Shown: positions 53,118 to 62,495, counted from the stretch's first letter. The stretch: 64,000 nt of DNA from Anaerosolibacter carboniphilus (GCF_014205875.1 NZ_JACHEN010000012.1:62001-126000); one strand, 5' to 3'. Made by a program: numbers and translations. Notes: generated from the sequence alone by a model not told the origin.

Positions 53118-54905
53118 ATGGCTGAAAATCAAGAAAAATATAAAGATAGGAAAAAAATTCAGATAAAAATTAACGATCAGGACCTGACGGTACCAGAAGG
53201 AATAACGATTCTAGAGTCTGCCCATGAGGTGGGAGTGAAAATTCCTACCCTATGCCATCTGGATCTCCATGATTTGCAATTGTATAACAAAACAGCATCA
53301 TGCAGGGTTTGCATGGTTGAACTGGTAGATGGCGGCAATCAAAACCGCAACAAGCTTGTGCCTGCTTGCGTGACAAAGGCTTATGAAGGAATGATCATTC
53401 GTACCGATACCCTTCGTGCCATCAATGCTAGGAGAATGGCGGTAGAGCTCTTACTGTCCAATCATCCCAACGAGTGTTTTACATGTCCTAAAAATTTAGA
53501 ATGCGAGCTGCAGGCTTTGGCAGAAGAGTTGAACGTGAGGGAAATCCGATGGGAAGGAGAACGAATGGATTATCCCAAGGACTTATCCAGTGATGCCATT
53601 GTAAAGGACGCCAATAAATGCATCTATTGCAGACGGTGTGAAACGGGTTGTAATGTGATACAAACCTGTGGTATATTGTCTGGAATCGGAAGAGGATTTA
53701 ATGCTTTTGTAGGACCTTTTGCAAATATACCTATGGTGGAATCTTCTTGCACCTACTGTGGTCAATGTGTACAAGTATGTCCTACGGCAGCCCTTACAGA
53801 AGTATACCACGTGGATAAGGTATGGGAGGCATTGAATGATCCAGATAAGCATGTGATTGTTCAGACTGCTCCAGCTATTCGTGTGGCGCTAGGTGAACTA
53901 TTTGGCATGGAAGCAGGAACCATTGTAACGGGAAAAATGGTAACGGCCTTAAAACGCATGGGATTTGACGGCGTATTTGATACGGACTTTGGCGCAGATC
54001 TTACCATTATGGAGGAGGCTTCAGAATTAATCTATAGGATTAAGAACAATAAGACATTACCAATTCTAACAAACTGTTGCCCTGCATGGGTGAAGTTTAT
54101 AGAGCATCAGTTCCCAGAACTGCTCCATGTGCCATCCACGTGTAAATCACCCCATATCATGTTTGGAACCATTGCCAAAACATATTATGCTGAGAAAAAC
54201 GGGATAGATCCTGACAACATCGTGGTTGTGTCTATCATGCCTTGCATTGCAAAAAAAGCAGAGGCAAAGAGACCAGAGCTTACAAAGGATGAGCATAACA
54301 ATGTGGATATCGTGATCACAACCCGGGAACTTGGAGCCATGATCAAAGAAGCAGGAATAGAGTTTGATAGACTGCCTGATAGTGAGTTTGATAGACCGTT
54401 AGGAGAAACTACGGGTGCATCGGTCATCTTTGGTACAGCTGGTGGTGTTATTGAAGCTGCTGTTCGCACGGCTTATGAATGGATGACGGGGGAAACGCTA
54501 GAAAATGTTGAATTTGAACAATTAAGGGGAATGGAAGGTATTCGAAAGGCTACCGTTAAGATTGGTGATCAGGAATTGAAAATTGGTATCGCCAGCGGGT
54601 TGGGAAATGCTCGAGTCATCCTGGAAGAAATCAGGGAGGGGAAGGCGGATTATCATGCTATAGAAATTATGGCTTGTCCAGGAGGCTGTATTGGAGGCGG
54701 CGGTCAGCCATATCATCACGGCAACCACGAGATCGTTAAGAAACGTCGGGAAGCTATTTACGAAGAAGATAGAAACAAGAAAATAAGAAAGTCCCATGAA
54801 AATAAGGAAATATTGGAGCTGTATAGAGAATATCTAGGGGAACCTTTCGGAGAATTGGCCCATAAACTTTTACATACCCATTTTGAAGAAAGAGAGAGAA
54901 TTTAG
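53118..54905 (+). CDS. hndD: [FeFe]-hydrogenase catalytic subunit (group A, HndD/HydA type)
   Basis: A 595-residue iron-only hydrogenase. N-terminal [2Fe-2S] ferredoxin (Cys46, 62, 65, 84), His-Cys3 [4Fe-4S] site (His116, Cys120, 123, 129), two more [4Fe-4S] clusters (CIYCRRCETGC; CTYCGQCVQVCP), then the H-cluster domain. Its motifs are TNCCPAW (Cys320-321), MPCIAKKAE (Cys376) and MACPGGCIGGGGQP (Cys520, 524). Asn319 replaces the usual Ser of TSCCP. A small-subunit domain closes the C-terminus. It makes or uses H2 and, with the other subunits, probably couples NADH and ferredoxin. AAGCGAGGTG is the ribosome site. Confidence 0.95.
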   Translation: MAENQEKYKDRKKIQIKINDQDLTVPEGITILESAHEVGVKIPTLCHLDLHDLQLYNKTASCRVCMVELVDGGNQNRNKLVPACVTKAYEGMIIRTDTLRAINARRMAVELLLSNHPNECFTCPKNLECELQALAEELNVREIRWEGERMDYPKDLSSDAIVKDANKCIYCRRCETGCNVIQTCGILSGIGRGFNAFVGPFANIPMVESSCTYCGQCVQVCPTAALTEVYHVDKVWEALNDPDKHVIVQTAPAIRVALGELFGMEAGTIVTGKMVTALKRMGFDGVFDTDFGADLTIMEEASELIYRIKNNKTLPILTNCCPAWVKFIEHQFPELLHVPSTCKSPHIMFGTIAKTYYAEKNGIDPDNIVVVSIMPCIAKKAEAKRPELTKDEHNNVDIVITTRELGAMIKEAGIEFDRLPDSEFDRPLGETTGASVIFGTAGGVIEAAVRTAYEWMTGETLENVEFEQLRGMEGIRKATVKIGDQELKIGIASGLGNARVILEEIREGKADYHAIEIMACPGGCIGGGGQPYHHGNHEIVKKRREAIYEEDRNKKIRKSHENKEILELYREYLGEPFGELAHKLLHTHFEERERI

Positions 54906-54958
54906 ATATTTAGGATTTAATAACAGGTCAACGCGGGCTATACTTAATAAAAAGCATG

Positions 54959-54987
54959 TTGACAGGAGAAGCATAAACTGATAAATT
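54959..54987 (+). promoter_or_regulatory. Promoter of the SAM riboswitch transcript
   Basis: TTGACA (54959-54964) and TAAATT (54982-54987) have a 17-base spacing and lie about 29 bases upstream of the riboswitch P1 stem. Confidence 0.65.
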
Positions 54988-55015
54988 ATCTAATAACAGT
55001 TAAATATAGAGTAAA

Positions 55016-55118
55016 CTCATATTCAGAGAGGTGGAGGGATCGGCCCTATGAAACCCGGCAACCGGCTTTTTCGAGCAGCGGTGCCAAGTCCGACAGTAAA
55101 AGTACTGGAAAATGTGAG
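55016..55118 (+). promoter_or_regulatory. SAM-I (S-box) riboswitch aptamer
   Basis: The S-box core is unmistakable: AGAGAGGTGGAGGGA followed by GGCCCTATGAAACCCGGCAAC and GGTGCCAAGTCC. P1 pairs CTCATATT (55016-55023) with AATGTGAG (55111-55118). Bound SAM should stabilise P1 and let the following terminator form. Confidence 0.93.
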
Positions 55119-55136
55119 AGGAACTACGGTGAATAG

Positions 55137-55169
55137 CCCTCTTTCATTACGAAAGAGGGTTAATTTTTT
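55137..55169 (+). terminator. Expression-platform terminator of the SAM riboswitch
   Basis: CCCTCTTTC (55137-55145) pairs with GAAAGAGGG (55151-55159), followed by TTAATTTTTT. GAGAGG at 55116-55121 could pair with CCTCTT of the left arm as antiterminator. Confidence 0.88.
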
Positions 55170-55172
55170 AAT

Positions 55173-55328
55173 ATCTAGGAAATTATGGTTTTTGATTTCC
55201 TAGATATGGGGTGTGCAGAGGGGATTTCCCCTTTGCCGTTTTCAGGAAGGTGCTCAGCCTGCTTTGCAGGCGTCGAAGGAAACCTAGGGTTTCCTAGCGA
55301 AAACAAATTGCCGATAGGCAACTTTGTT
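55173..55328 (+). repeat. Dispersed structured repeat, copy B
   Basis: Begins with a perfect 11-bp hairpin (ATCTAGGAAAT with ATTTCCTAGAT), then GGGGATTTCCCC, a GCCTGC/GCAGGC hairpin absent from copy A, GGAAACCTAGGGTTTCC, and the shared 3' block CAAATTGCCGATAGGCAAC. It separates the SAM riboswitch from the methyltransferase gene. No ORF is present. The gap 55329-55506 after it shows nothing further. Confidence 0.65.
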
Positions 55329-55506
55329 CAAAAAAATTTCTAGTATCTATACTGTAATAATCAAACTGGGAGCAAGGGAGTGATGAGATATAGCCATGGA
55401 AAATGCAATTTGACACATCACAGTTAAATATATGTAGTTTGGATACATTGGAAATGAGTATAAGTGAATGCTCAAAAAACAATAAAATGGATTTGGAGGG
55501 GATGAT

Positions 55507-56151
55507 ATGAGAGAAGAGATGGCTTTAGAAAAGCGTACTTCAAATTATGATGAGACAATATATGGCTTGGATAAAGAGTATGAGGAAGTCTTTGAAAGTC
55601 ATGATAAGATACTCAAATACATATGTGAGAAGGTATCAGATAATGTAGATAGTACCATTATTGAAATTGCTGTTGGGATAGGAAATCTAACCAAGTTGCT
55701 AAGCCAAAATGGTTTCCGTGTAATCGGGATAGAGCCATCTGAGAAAATGAGAATGGCTGCAAGTTTGAGAGTGCCCAATATTCCCATATTGGATGGGCAT
55801 TTTTTATCAATTCCAATTACATCCCCTGTAGATGCCATTGTAACGTCCTTTGGGTTCCATTATCTTTCCTATGCTGAGAAGAAAAAAGCCATAGATTATT
55901 TTGATAGCTTTCTCACCGTTGGAGGAAAAATTGTAATTGCTGATGTAATGTATGTATCTGCCAAGTCGAAAAAAGATTTATTGAAGCACGTAAAGGCAAG
56001 AGGTGCAGCAAAGCTTTTAAATGATTTAAATACTAGGTATTATGAGTATGTGGAGGATATCAGTGAACTTTTTAGAGAAAAAAATTATACTTATGAAATG
56101 AAGAAGATGAATAAATATGTTTGGGTAGTCTGTGGCAGAAAAGAGGATTAG
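55507..56151 (+). CDS. yrrT: SAM-dependent methyltransferase, YrrT family
   Basis: A 214-residue class I methyltransferase. Motif I is IIEIAVGIGNLTKLL and the second SAM-binding strand ends IGIEPSEKM, close to Bacillus YrrT, which has the same length and a similar start (YDETIYGLDKEYEEVFE). YrrT belongs to the methionine-to-cysteine recycling operon in Bacillus; its substrate is not established. GGAGGGG lies 5 bases before the ATG. The upstream SAM-I riboswitch supports a role in SAM metabolism, though repeat B lies between. No mtnN or mcc genes follow here. Confidence 0.87.
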   Translation: MREEMALEKRTSNYDETIYGLDKEYEEVFESHDKILKYICEKVSDNVDSTIIEIAVGIGNLTKLLSQNGFRVIGIEPSEKMRMAASLRVPNIPILDGHFLSIPITSPVDAIVTSFGFHYLSYAEKKKAIDYFDSFLTVGGKIVIADVMYVSAKSKKDLLKHVKARGAAKLLNDLNTRYYEYVEDISELFREKNYTYEMKKMNKYVWVVCGRKED

Positions 56152-56225
56152 AGACCATACGGATAATGAAGAGAAGGAATTTAATGAAATAATGAGAATA
56201 TAAGAGATGAATGGAGGTGTTCCAA

Positions 56226-56639
56226 GTGACTGAAAAAAAAAGATGGATTCCTATCTTGATTTTAGTCTTGATAATAATAGGGGCCATTGGCAGCTATGAG
56301 TTTTTTGATTACTATAAGACACTCAAAGAATATCGACAAATGATAGGGGCGATCACCATAAATGAGGTGGATTTATCGAAGATTCAAGATGGTACCTATA
56401 GGGGAAGCCATGATGCAATTTGGGTTGGGGCTGATGTAACGGTGATTGTGAAGGATCATAAGATCATAGATATCAAACTAGAGAGGCATCTGAATGGTCG
56501 CGGTGAACCTGCAGAGATCATCCCTCAAAGGGTAATAGATGCGCAATCCTTGGAGGTAGATTTCATCAGTGGTGCTACATCAAGCAGCAAGGTTATCTTG
56601 AAAGCCATTGAGAAAGCATTGCTAAATTCACCAGAATAA
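56226..56639 (+). CDS. Membrane-anchored FMN-binding domain protein
   Basis: A 137-residue protein with a single N-terminal membrane span (about 6-25) and an FMN_bind domain. DFISGATSSSK matches the flavinylation motif (SGAT-x-S), where ApbE attaches FMN to the Thr. GTG 56226 is chosen because GGAGGTG ends 6 bases before it; the ATG at 56211 overlaps that site. It probably carries electrons on the outer face of the membrane. No partner such as Rnf or an Fe-S protein lies next to it. Confidence 0.85.
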   Translation: MTEKKRWIPILILVLIIIGAIGSYEFFDYYKTLKEYRQMIGAITINEVDLSKIQDGTYRGSHDAIWVGADVTVIVKDHKIIDIKLERHLNGRGEPAEIIPQRVIDAQSLEVDFISGATSSSKVILKAIEKALLNSPE

Positions 56640-56758
56640 TAAGTCATTACTGGTGGATTGGAGGAATTGAATGTTTAGCCATTTAAAGGCGTTCTAGTAT
56701 CATGCAAATTAATATTGAATGAAATACAATAAAAAGGTGATCGAGGGAGGCAAAGATT

Positions 56759-56941
56759 ATGTTTGAAAAACAGGGGGTAAAGGAGCTTTATGGTTTGGCA
56801 CAAAAGTTGGAAGAAGTTGCAAAGGCCATGGGGGAACTCACGGAGCAGGAGAAGAAATTTATCATTGAACGGATCGATGCCAATAGTCCAAAGGCGCTAT
56901 TGCAGGTATATGAAGCACTGCATGATTATATGGGTTGGTAA
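56759..56941 (+). CDS. Small hypothetical protein (60 aa)
   Basis: A 60-residue, mostly helical protein (QGVKELYGLAQKLEEVAKAM; TEQEKKFIIERIDANSPKAL) without a recognised motif. A GGGAGG site lies 10 bases upstream of the ATG. It ends at 56941, directly against the convergent minus-strand gene. Confidence 0.6.
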   Translation: MFEKQGVKELYGLAQKLEEVAKAMGELTEQEKKFIIERIDANSPKALLQVYEALHDYMGW

Positions 56942-57496
56942 TTATACCTTTGTATGGATATAGATTACATTGGCAGCTTCTTGCTGTTTTTTTTGAAGGT
57001 GCTCATCAATTTTTAGGAGGGCATTGACTCTCTCCTCTAAGGACATATTCATAATTTCGTAAAAGGCTTTTTTATAATAGGGTTCCAGTTGATTGATTTT
57101 ATCCATAAGCTTGCACATAGAGCGGTAGAAGGAGAAAATACCTTGGTGAACTCCTTTGATTTCTAAGAACTGTTGGGGGCTTAAATTATGCCTATGATCA
57201 AACAAAAAAACTTGGTATTCTGCAGATCGCGTATTTAGATAGGGAATAAGGAATTCTAGCATCGTCTGAATATAGAGAATCTCATAAACATTAAATTGCA
57301 CAACATAAGACTTTTGTTTTTTTATTATTTTTTTATCTAATTTAGCTTTTAGAGACAAATGAATGAGTTGCAGATCCGCGGTGATGGCAGATAATCCATC
57401 GCCCTTTTGTTGAATCAATGCACCATTATTTAATACACTATGGAGATAAGTCAATTCGTTATTGCTTAATTTGAATTTTGATCCCATGACATCCAT
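56942..57496 (-). CDS. Hypothetical protein (about 184 aa)
   Basis: A minus-strand protein of unknown function with predicted helices and no membrane span. ATG 57496 is favoured because AGGGA lies 9 bases upstream; the frame is open to a TTG at 57544, which has no ribosome site. The C-terminus reads ERVNALLKIDEHLQKKQQEA. It ends against the 60-aa gene and is divergent from the cca remnant, sharing a 100-base promoter gap with it. Confidence 0.65.
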   Translation of the reverse strand: MDVMGSKFKLSNNELTYLHSVLNNGALIQQKGDGLSAITADLQLIHLSLKAKLDKKIIKKQKSYVVQFNVYEILYIQTMLEFLIPYLNTRSAEYQVFLFDHRHNLSPQQFLEIKGVHQGIFSFYRSMCKLMDKINQLEPYYKKAFYEIMNMSLEERVNALLKIDEHLQKKQQEAANVIYIHTKV

Positions 57497-57593
57497 ACGA
57501 AACCATCCCTGTCGATAATATTCATACATCATATTATGTCCCAAAAATGGGGAAATTAATATTTCTTTCGTGAAGGAAAAGGAGACGAGATAG

Positions 57594-58037
57594 ATGAAGA
57601 TAGTGATCCCTGCAAAGCTTAGAGGATAAAGGATTCGAGGCTTATGTGGTAGGGGGATGTGTAAGGGATTCCTTACTGGGAAAACTTTCTAAGGATTGGG
57701 ATGCTTGTACCAGTGCAAAGCCTCAACTGGTAATCGAGATCCTTGAAAAAAAGGGGTATCGGGTGGTGCCAACGGGATTGCAGCATGGAACTGTTACCGT
57801 AGTGGATCAGGAAGAGCATTACGAGATTACCACCTTTCGTGTGGATGGCGTGTATGAAGATCATCGAAGACCTAGGGAAATGATTTGATTGCTGTTGGAG
57901 TACCACAAGGAAAAGGGATAGGGAAATTATTAAATGATCTGCTAGAAAAGGTTTTAGAGCAGTCAGAATTAAACAATCGAGAACATTTGTTAAGTCTCAT
58001 GGCAGAGGCTGTGCAGGAGGGAACAAGAAATGAATAA
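57594..58037 (+). pseudogene. cca: Internally deleted CCA-adding enzyme (tRNA nucleotidyltransferase) remnant
   Basis: ATG 57594 with a GGAG site starts MKIVIPAK, which hits a stop at 57627 through a local deletion. The next frame resumes with the nucleotidyltransferase core AYVVGGCVRDSLLG, SKDWDACTSA and EITTFRVDG, then breaks at 57888. From about 57890 another frame gives the family C-terminus (GVPQGKGIGKLLNDLL, ending EGTRNE) and stops at 58037. Roughly 300 central residues, including the metal-binding HD-type domain, are gone. The remnant overlaps the next gene's start by 8 bases. A working cca must exist elsewhere. Confidence 0.82.
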
Positions 58038-58542
58038 CTTTGAAGAAATTTGGGAAATTTATATGGAAGCCTTTCCCATCGACGAAAGAAGGAGTCGTAT
58101 CAAGCAATGGCGATTATTGGATAACCCCCAATATAAGATGAAGCCCTATGTGAAAGAGGGACAGCTCATAGGATTTATGGGGATATGGGAACTCCCTTTA
58201 TTTGCTTTTATAGAGCATTTTGCTATAAAAAAAGAATTTCGGGGAAGTGGATACGGGACTGAAATGCTAAAGGAATTGTTAAAGAGTTCTGGGTCTGGAA
58301 TTATTCTTGAAGTAGAACCACCAGAAAACAAAGTGGCTCAGGATAGAATTGCATTTTATCAAAGGCACGGTTTTGTTTTAAATACCTATGATTATGTGCA
58401 ACCACCCTATGAGGATGGACAAAAGTATTTGCCACTCCTTTTGATGTCTTTTCCAGAGATGTTGACAAAGGAAGCTTTCGATGAGGCTGTGGAGATGATC
58501 TATAAGTTTGTTTATGAAATCTCTGTAGGCGAGACACCATAG
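58030..58542 (+). CDS. GNAT-family N-acetyltransferase
   Basis: A 170-residue acetyltransferase. Motif A, IEHFAIKKEFRGSGYGTEML (acetyl-CoA pyrophosphate loop RGSGYG), is near residue 62, and the C-terminal RIAFYQRHGFVLN is the usual motif B. The start overlaps the end of the cca remnant, with AGGAGGG upstream. Substrate unknown; it may originally have been translationally coupled to cca. Confidence 0.88.
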   Translation: MNNFEEIWEIYMEAFPIDERRSRIKQWRLLDNPQYKMKPYVKEGQLIGFMGIWELPLFAFIEHFAIKKEFRGSGYGTEMLKELLKSSGSGIILEVEPPENKVAQDRIAFYQRHGFVLNTYDYVQPPYEDGQKYLPLLLMSFPEMLTKEAFDEAVEMIYKFVYEISVGETP

Positions 58543-58683
58543 CGAGCGATAGCACGAAAATGTTAAAGAGATACATGAACATAAAGATAAATATGTTTAA
58601 AAATACTGAAATTCCAATGAATTTATAGGAAATCTCATGTTAAGCAAGAACTTTAATTTTGTTGATGACTGGAGGATTTTTTT

Positions 58684-58872
58684 ATGAGCAAAGAAATAAA
58701 AATCATCCTGGATGAATTAAATTTCTCCATTGGTAGAATCAATGAGCAGGAAAAGAGGGGAAAGATCCTTAAAGAAAGTCAATACTGGTATCGCGAAGGA
58801 TTAAAGACTGCTAGGGATATTGTATTAAAAATAGATGAGTTAGGAGAAAAAAATAAAGGGACAACAGAGTGA
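58684..58872 (+). CDS. Small hypothetical protein (62 aa)
   Basis: A 62-residue charged helical protein (ILDELNFSIGRINEQEKRGK; YWYREGLKTARDIVL). GGAGG lies 8 bases upstream of the ATG and a long terminator follows. No family is recognised. Confidence 0.6.
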   Translation: MSKEIKIILDELNFSIGRINEQEKRGKILKESQYWYREGLKTARDIVLKIDELGEKNKGTTE

Positions 58873-58904
58873 TTTTGGATAATGTCCATTCATAAACTGA
58901 CGCG

Positions 58905-58953
58905 ATTAAAGTTAAAGGAAGTGTAGAAAAGCTACACTTCCTTTAACTTTAAT
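58905..58953. terminator. Convergent terminator with a 22-bp perfect stem
   Basis: 58905-58926 pairs perfectly with 58932-58953; the core is AAAGGAAGTGTAG. It lies between the 62-aa gene and the minus-strand Pro-rich gene, overlapping the latter's stop codon. Confidence 0.8.
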
Positions 58954-59314
58954 AACATGTAAACGTATCGATCTTATTTAAATCTGTTCCCCAAAAGAGC
59001 CATCTGGATCCAGTCCACCGAAAGCCAGCTACTGATGTAGGACCGACGTATACAATATAGGTCCAAAATTCTTTAGGATCTGTACTGTCTTTTTTGTCCT
59101 TTAGCCAAATATAGGTAAACTGCAGCCTACAGGGTGCGATACCAGCAGGATCTACTTTTAACGCAGAATATAATTTTTTGGGTTTTATTCCTGGTGGTGG
59201 GCCAGAAGGCTGAGATGCACCTGGAGGTAATCCAAAGGAGGGCGGCCCTGGAAGTTGTCTTTGCATGGATTCCTGATGCGGGCATCTAAAATAATAAGGA
59301 AAATTGTTGTACAT
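58949..59314 (-). CDS. Proline-rich hypothetical protein (121 aa)
   Basis: A 121-residue protein with a Pro/Gly/Ser-rich segment (residues about 20-45; GPPSFGLPPGASQPSGPPPG) and an aromatic C-terminal half (FRWTGSRWLFWGTDLNKI). AAGGGGGAG precedes the ATG. No signal peptide is clear. The overall pattern resembles small spore- or envelope-associated proteins of clostridia, but I cannot assign it. Confidence 0.7.
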   Translation of the reverse strand: MYNNFPYYFRCPHQESMQRQLPGPPSFGLPPGASQPSGPPPGIKPKKLYSALKVDPAGIAPCRLQFTYIWLKDKKDSTDPKEFWTYIVYVGPTSVAGFRWTGSRWLFWGTDLNKIDTFTCY

Positions 59315-59415
59315 GCGAACTCCCCCTTATAAAACTTATTACATCATATTCTTAAAACTTAAAAATGATACGGGGAGATTCTGTATGATTTGATAACAGG
59401 GTGCATAAAGGAAAA

Positions 59416-60429
59416 TTAAATTTGTCCCGTTGAGAATTGAACGACCAAGCTTACAACGGAAACAACAAACCATACAAACAAGCCCAGGAATAGTGGCTTC
59501 ATGCCGGTCTTAAGCATTTTTCGAAAATCAGCGCTCAAACCAATAGCAGATAATGCCATAACAATCATGAATTTACTTAAGAACTTAAGATAACCTACCC
59601 AGTTGGCAGGGAACAACCCTAGTGTATTTAGCAGGGATGCTACCAAAAACCAAAGAATGAACCATGGGAAAATACTCTTGATGCTGTAGGAAACATCTTG
59701 GTTGTTTTTTGCTTCCTTTTTTTTCGCTATGGCTGTGATAAAAGCAAAAATTAAGGAAATAGGGATGATCATAGTAGTTCTCGTGAGTTTGACAATGGTG
59801 GCATAATCCCCAGCGATATTACTAAAAGCATAGCCTGCTGCCACAACGGAGGAAGTGTCGTTGATTGCTGTGCCAGCCCATAATCCAAAGGCTTGATCAG
59901 AAAATTCCATAAGATGACCTAACGGGGGGAAAATCAACACAGCCAGCACATTGAACAAAAATATGGTGGAAATAGAATAGGCAATCTCCATGTCTTCAGC
60001 TTCGATAATGGGTGACACCGCTGCAATAGCAGAGCCACCGCAAATGGCAGTGCCAACACCGATCAAAGAAGTTAGGCGGAAAGGTACACCCATTAACTTT
60101 CCAAGGCTGTAGGCTGAAATAAAGGCTGCAGAAAGTGTAAAAAGCATGACATAGAGAGATTCAACACCTGTTTTCCAGACTTGAGATAAACTTAGACCAG
60201 CTCCCAATAAAATAATGGCCCATTGAAGAATTTTTTTAGATGCAAACTTGATTCCTGGTAAGGCACGCTCAGGCTTACCGATCACATTGCTAATCAAAAT
60301 ACCTATAAGGATACCAAAAACTGCGCCTCCTATGATGGGAAATAGGCTCCCCAGCCAGGTAGAAATGACTGCGATAATAAATACACGTAGTAAACCAGGA
60401 AAATTCTCTTGAATCCAGTACAATTTCAT
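59416..60429 (-). CDS. YeiH-family putative sulfate exporter (UPF0324)
   Basis: A 337-residue membrane protein with about ten spans. IGVGTAICGGSAIAAVSPI near residue 124 and GLWAGTAINDTSSVVAAG near residue 183 are the family's inverted-repeat core motifs. These transporters are called putative sulfate exporters; direct evidence in most species is thin. ATG 60429 has AGAGGGAG 4 bases upstream; a preceding in-frame TTG is also possible. It is monocistronic. Confidence 0.88.
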   Translation of the reverse strand: MKLYWIQENFPGLLRVFIIAVISTWLGSLFPIIGGAVFGILIGILISNVIGKPERALPGIKFASKKILQWAIILLGAGLSLSQVWKTGVESLYVMLFTLSAAFISAYSLGKLMGVPFRLTSLIGVGTAICGGSAIAAVSPIIEAEDMEIAYSISTIFLFNVLAVLIFPPLGHLMEFSDQAFGLWAGTAINDTSSVVAAGYAFSNIAGDYATIVKLTRTTMIIPISLIFAFITAIAKKKEAKNNQDVSYSIKSIFPWFILWFLVASLLNTLGLFPANWVGYLKFLSKFMIVMALSAIGLSADFRKMLKTGMKPLFLGLFVWFVVSVVSLVVQFSTGQI

Positions 60430-60749
60430 CAACTCCCTCTACCTATAATGATTACTATTTTATATTATTCATATTTAGAAGAGTTGTCAATTTGAAGGTG
60501 AGTGGAATAAAATTTCAATATATATTGAATAAATCTTCATAGAAGTTGTTATGATACATTTAAACTTTGTTATATTTGTTATATAATATGGATGGCAATG
60601 CTTTCATTTGCATCAATATACTTGATTTTCTTTTGAAATATTTTGCAATTTATGATACCATAGATAGCAATATATGATAATTTTTTTAGATTATTTTTGT
60701 ATTCAATATTCAATTATAAGTGATAGATGGGTAAGGAGGAATAAAAGAA
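60430..60749. other. 320-base divergent gap with no T-box
   Basis: A/T-rich sequence between the YeiH gene and glnS copy 2. A TATAAT at 60582-60587 may be a -10 box, without a clear -35. The T-box core seen before glnS copy 1 is absent, so this copy is not tRNA-controlled in the same way. Confidence 0.5.
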
Positions 60750-62492
60750 ATGGCACATGACAACGAAAGGCTGGACATGAATCAACCCGCAAATGGGGAT
60801 GAAGCTACCGCAGATTCATATCAATCAACCAATTTTATTCAGAATATCATTAATACTGATTTGGCAGAGGGTGTATATGGAAACAGAGTGCATACCCGTT
60901 TTCCCCCAGAGCCAAATGGGTACCTTCATATAGGACATGCCAAGTCAATATGCTTGAACTTCGGTCTAGCAGCTCAGTACGGAGGATTATGCAACCTGCG
61001 CTTTGATGATACCAACCCAATCAAGGAAGATGTAGAATATGTAGATTCTATCAAACGAGATGTGAAGTGGTTAGGATTTGATTGGGAGGATCGAGAATAC
61101 TATGCTTCTGACTATTTCGAAGATCTCTATCAATATGCAGTGCAGTTGATCAAAGATGGCAAGGCTTATGTTTGTGATTTAAGTCCAGAGGAAATGAAGG
61201 CATACAGAGGTTCTTTTACAGAACCAGGAAACGAAAGCCCCTATCGTAGCCGCTCTGTTGAAGAGAATTTAGATTTATTTCAACGGATGAGAAATGGAGA
61301 GTTTAAAGAGGGTTCACGGGTACTTCGGGCAAAAATAGATATGGCGTCATCGAATTTAAATATGAGGGATCCTGTCCTTTATCGTATTGCCCATGTAGAG
61401 CATCATCGAACTGGAAATGCATGGTGTATTTATCCAATGTATGATTATGCTCACCCGATCTCTGATGCCATGGAAAAAATCACTCACTCTATCTGTACCC
61501 TTGAGTTCGAAGATCATCGACCGCTTTATGACTGGCCTTTGAAAGAACTCAATTTTGAGGAACCTCCAAAGCAGATTGAGTTTGCGAAGCTAAATCTAAC
61601 GAACACGATCATGGGAAAGCGATACCTTCGTAAACTTGTGGAGGAAAACTATGTGGATGGATGGGATGATCCAAGAATGCCTACGATTTCCGGACTAAGG
61701 AGAAGAGGATATACCCCTGAATCCATTCGTAAATTCTGTGATTTGATCGGGATATCCAAAAGTAACAGTAAAGTGGATATCACACTCCTTGAACACTGTA
61801 TTCGTGAAGATTTAAAGATGAAGGTACCTACGATCATGGCAGTATTAAAGCCTTTGAAAGTAGTGATCACGAATTATCCTGAGGGACAGGTAGAAATGCT
61901 GGACGCTGAAAATAATCCTGAAAATCCTGAGATGGGCGCCCGTCAGATACCATTCTCAAGGGTGATTTATATTGAGCAAGAGGACTTCATGGAAGAGCCT
62001 CCAAAAAAATTCTTCCGATTGGCTCCAGGCCAGGAAGTACGTTTGAAGAATGCCTATTTCATCAAATGCGAGGAAGTTGTTAAAGATGAGCAGACGGGAG
62101 AAATCATTGAGCTCCGTTGTACCTATGACCCTGAAACAAAGAGTGGTACTGGGTTTACAGGTCGTAAGGTAAAGGGAACCCTTCACTGGGTTTCTGCTGA
62201 ACATGCTGTAAAATCTGAGGTTCGTCTGTACGATTACCTTGTCGTTGATAAGGAAGAGGATGAAACCGAAGAAAACACAGAGCAGACTGTTAAATTAAAT
62301 CCCAACTCTCTGGAGATATTATCTGAGTGCTATATCGAGCCGTCAGTTGCTACGGCAGATCCAGGGACAAGATATCAGTTCTTAAGACACGGATACTTTA
62401 GTGTGGATACAAAGCATTCAAAGCAAGGTGCTCCAGTATTCAATAGAATTGTAACCTTAAAGAGCTCCTGGGACAAAGTGAAAAATCAATAA
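60750..62492 (+). CDS. glnS: Glutaminyl-tRNA synthetase, canonical copy
   Basis: A 580-residue class I GlnRS. The motif [15 protein letters not shown] has an intact [16 protein letters not shown] follows and the KMSKS region is [27 protein letters not shown] and [19 protein letters not shown] are as in Escherichia coli GlnRS, and the C-terminal beta-barrels are present. A GTAAGGAGG site lies about 10 bases upstream of the ATG. It is about 20 residues longer at the N-terminus than copy 1 and has a short acidic insert near residue 500. It should be the housekeeping enzyme. A strong terminator follows. Confidence 0.94.
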   Translation: MAHDNERLDMNQPANGDEATADSYQSTNFIQNIINTDLAEGVYGNRVHTRFPPEPNGYLHIGHAKSICLNFGLAAQYGGLCNLRFDDTNPIKEDVEYVDSIKRDVKWLGFDWEDREYYASDYFEDLYQYAVQLIKDGKAYVCDLSPEEMKAYRGSFTEPGNESPYRSRSVEENLDLFQRMRNGEFKEGSRVLRAKIDMASSNLNMRDPVLYRIAHVEHHRTGNAWCIYPMYDYAHPISDAMEKITHSICTLEFEDHRPLYDWPLKELNFEEPPKQIEFAKLNLTNTIMGKRYLRKLVEENYVDGWDDPRMPTISGLRRRGYTPESIRKFCDLIGISKSNSKVDITLLEHCIREDLKMKVPTIMAVLKPLKVVITNYPEGQVEMLDAENNPENPEMGARQIPFSRVIYIEQEDFMEEPPKKFFRLAPGQEVRLKNAYFIKCEEVVKDEQTGEIIELRCTYDPETKSGTGFTGRKVKGTLHWVSAEHAVKSEVRLYDYLVVDKEEDETEENTEQTVKLNPNSLEILSECYIEPSVATADPGTRYQFLRHGYFSVDTKHSKQGAPVFNRIVTLKSSWDKVKNQ

Positions 62493-62495
62493 AAT

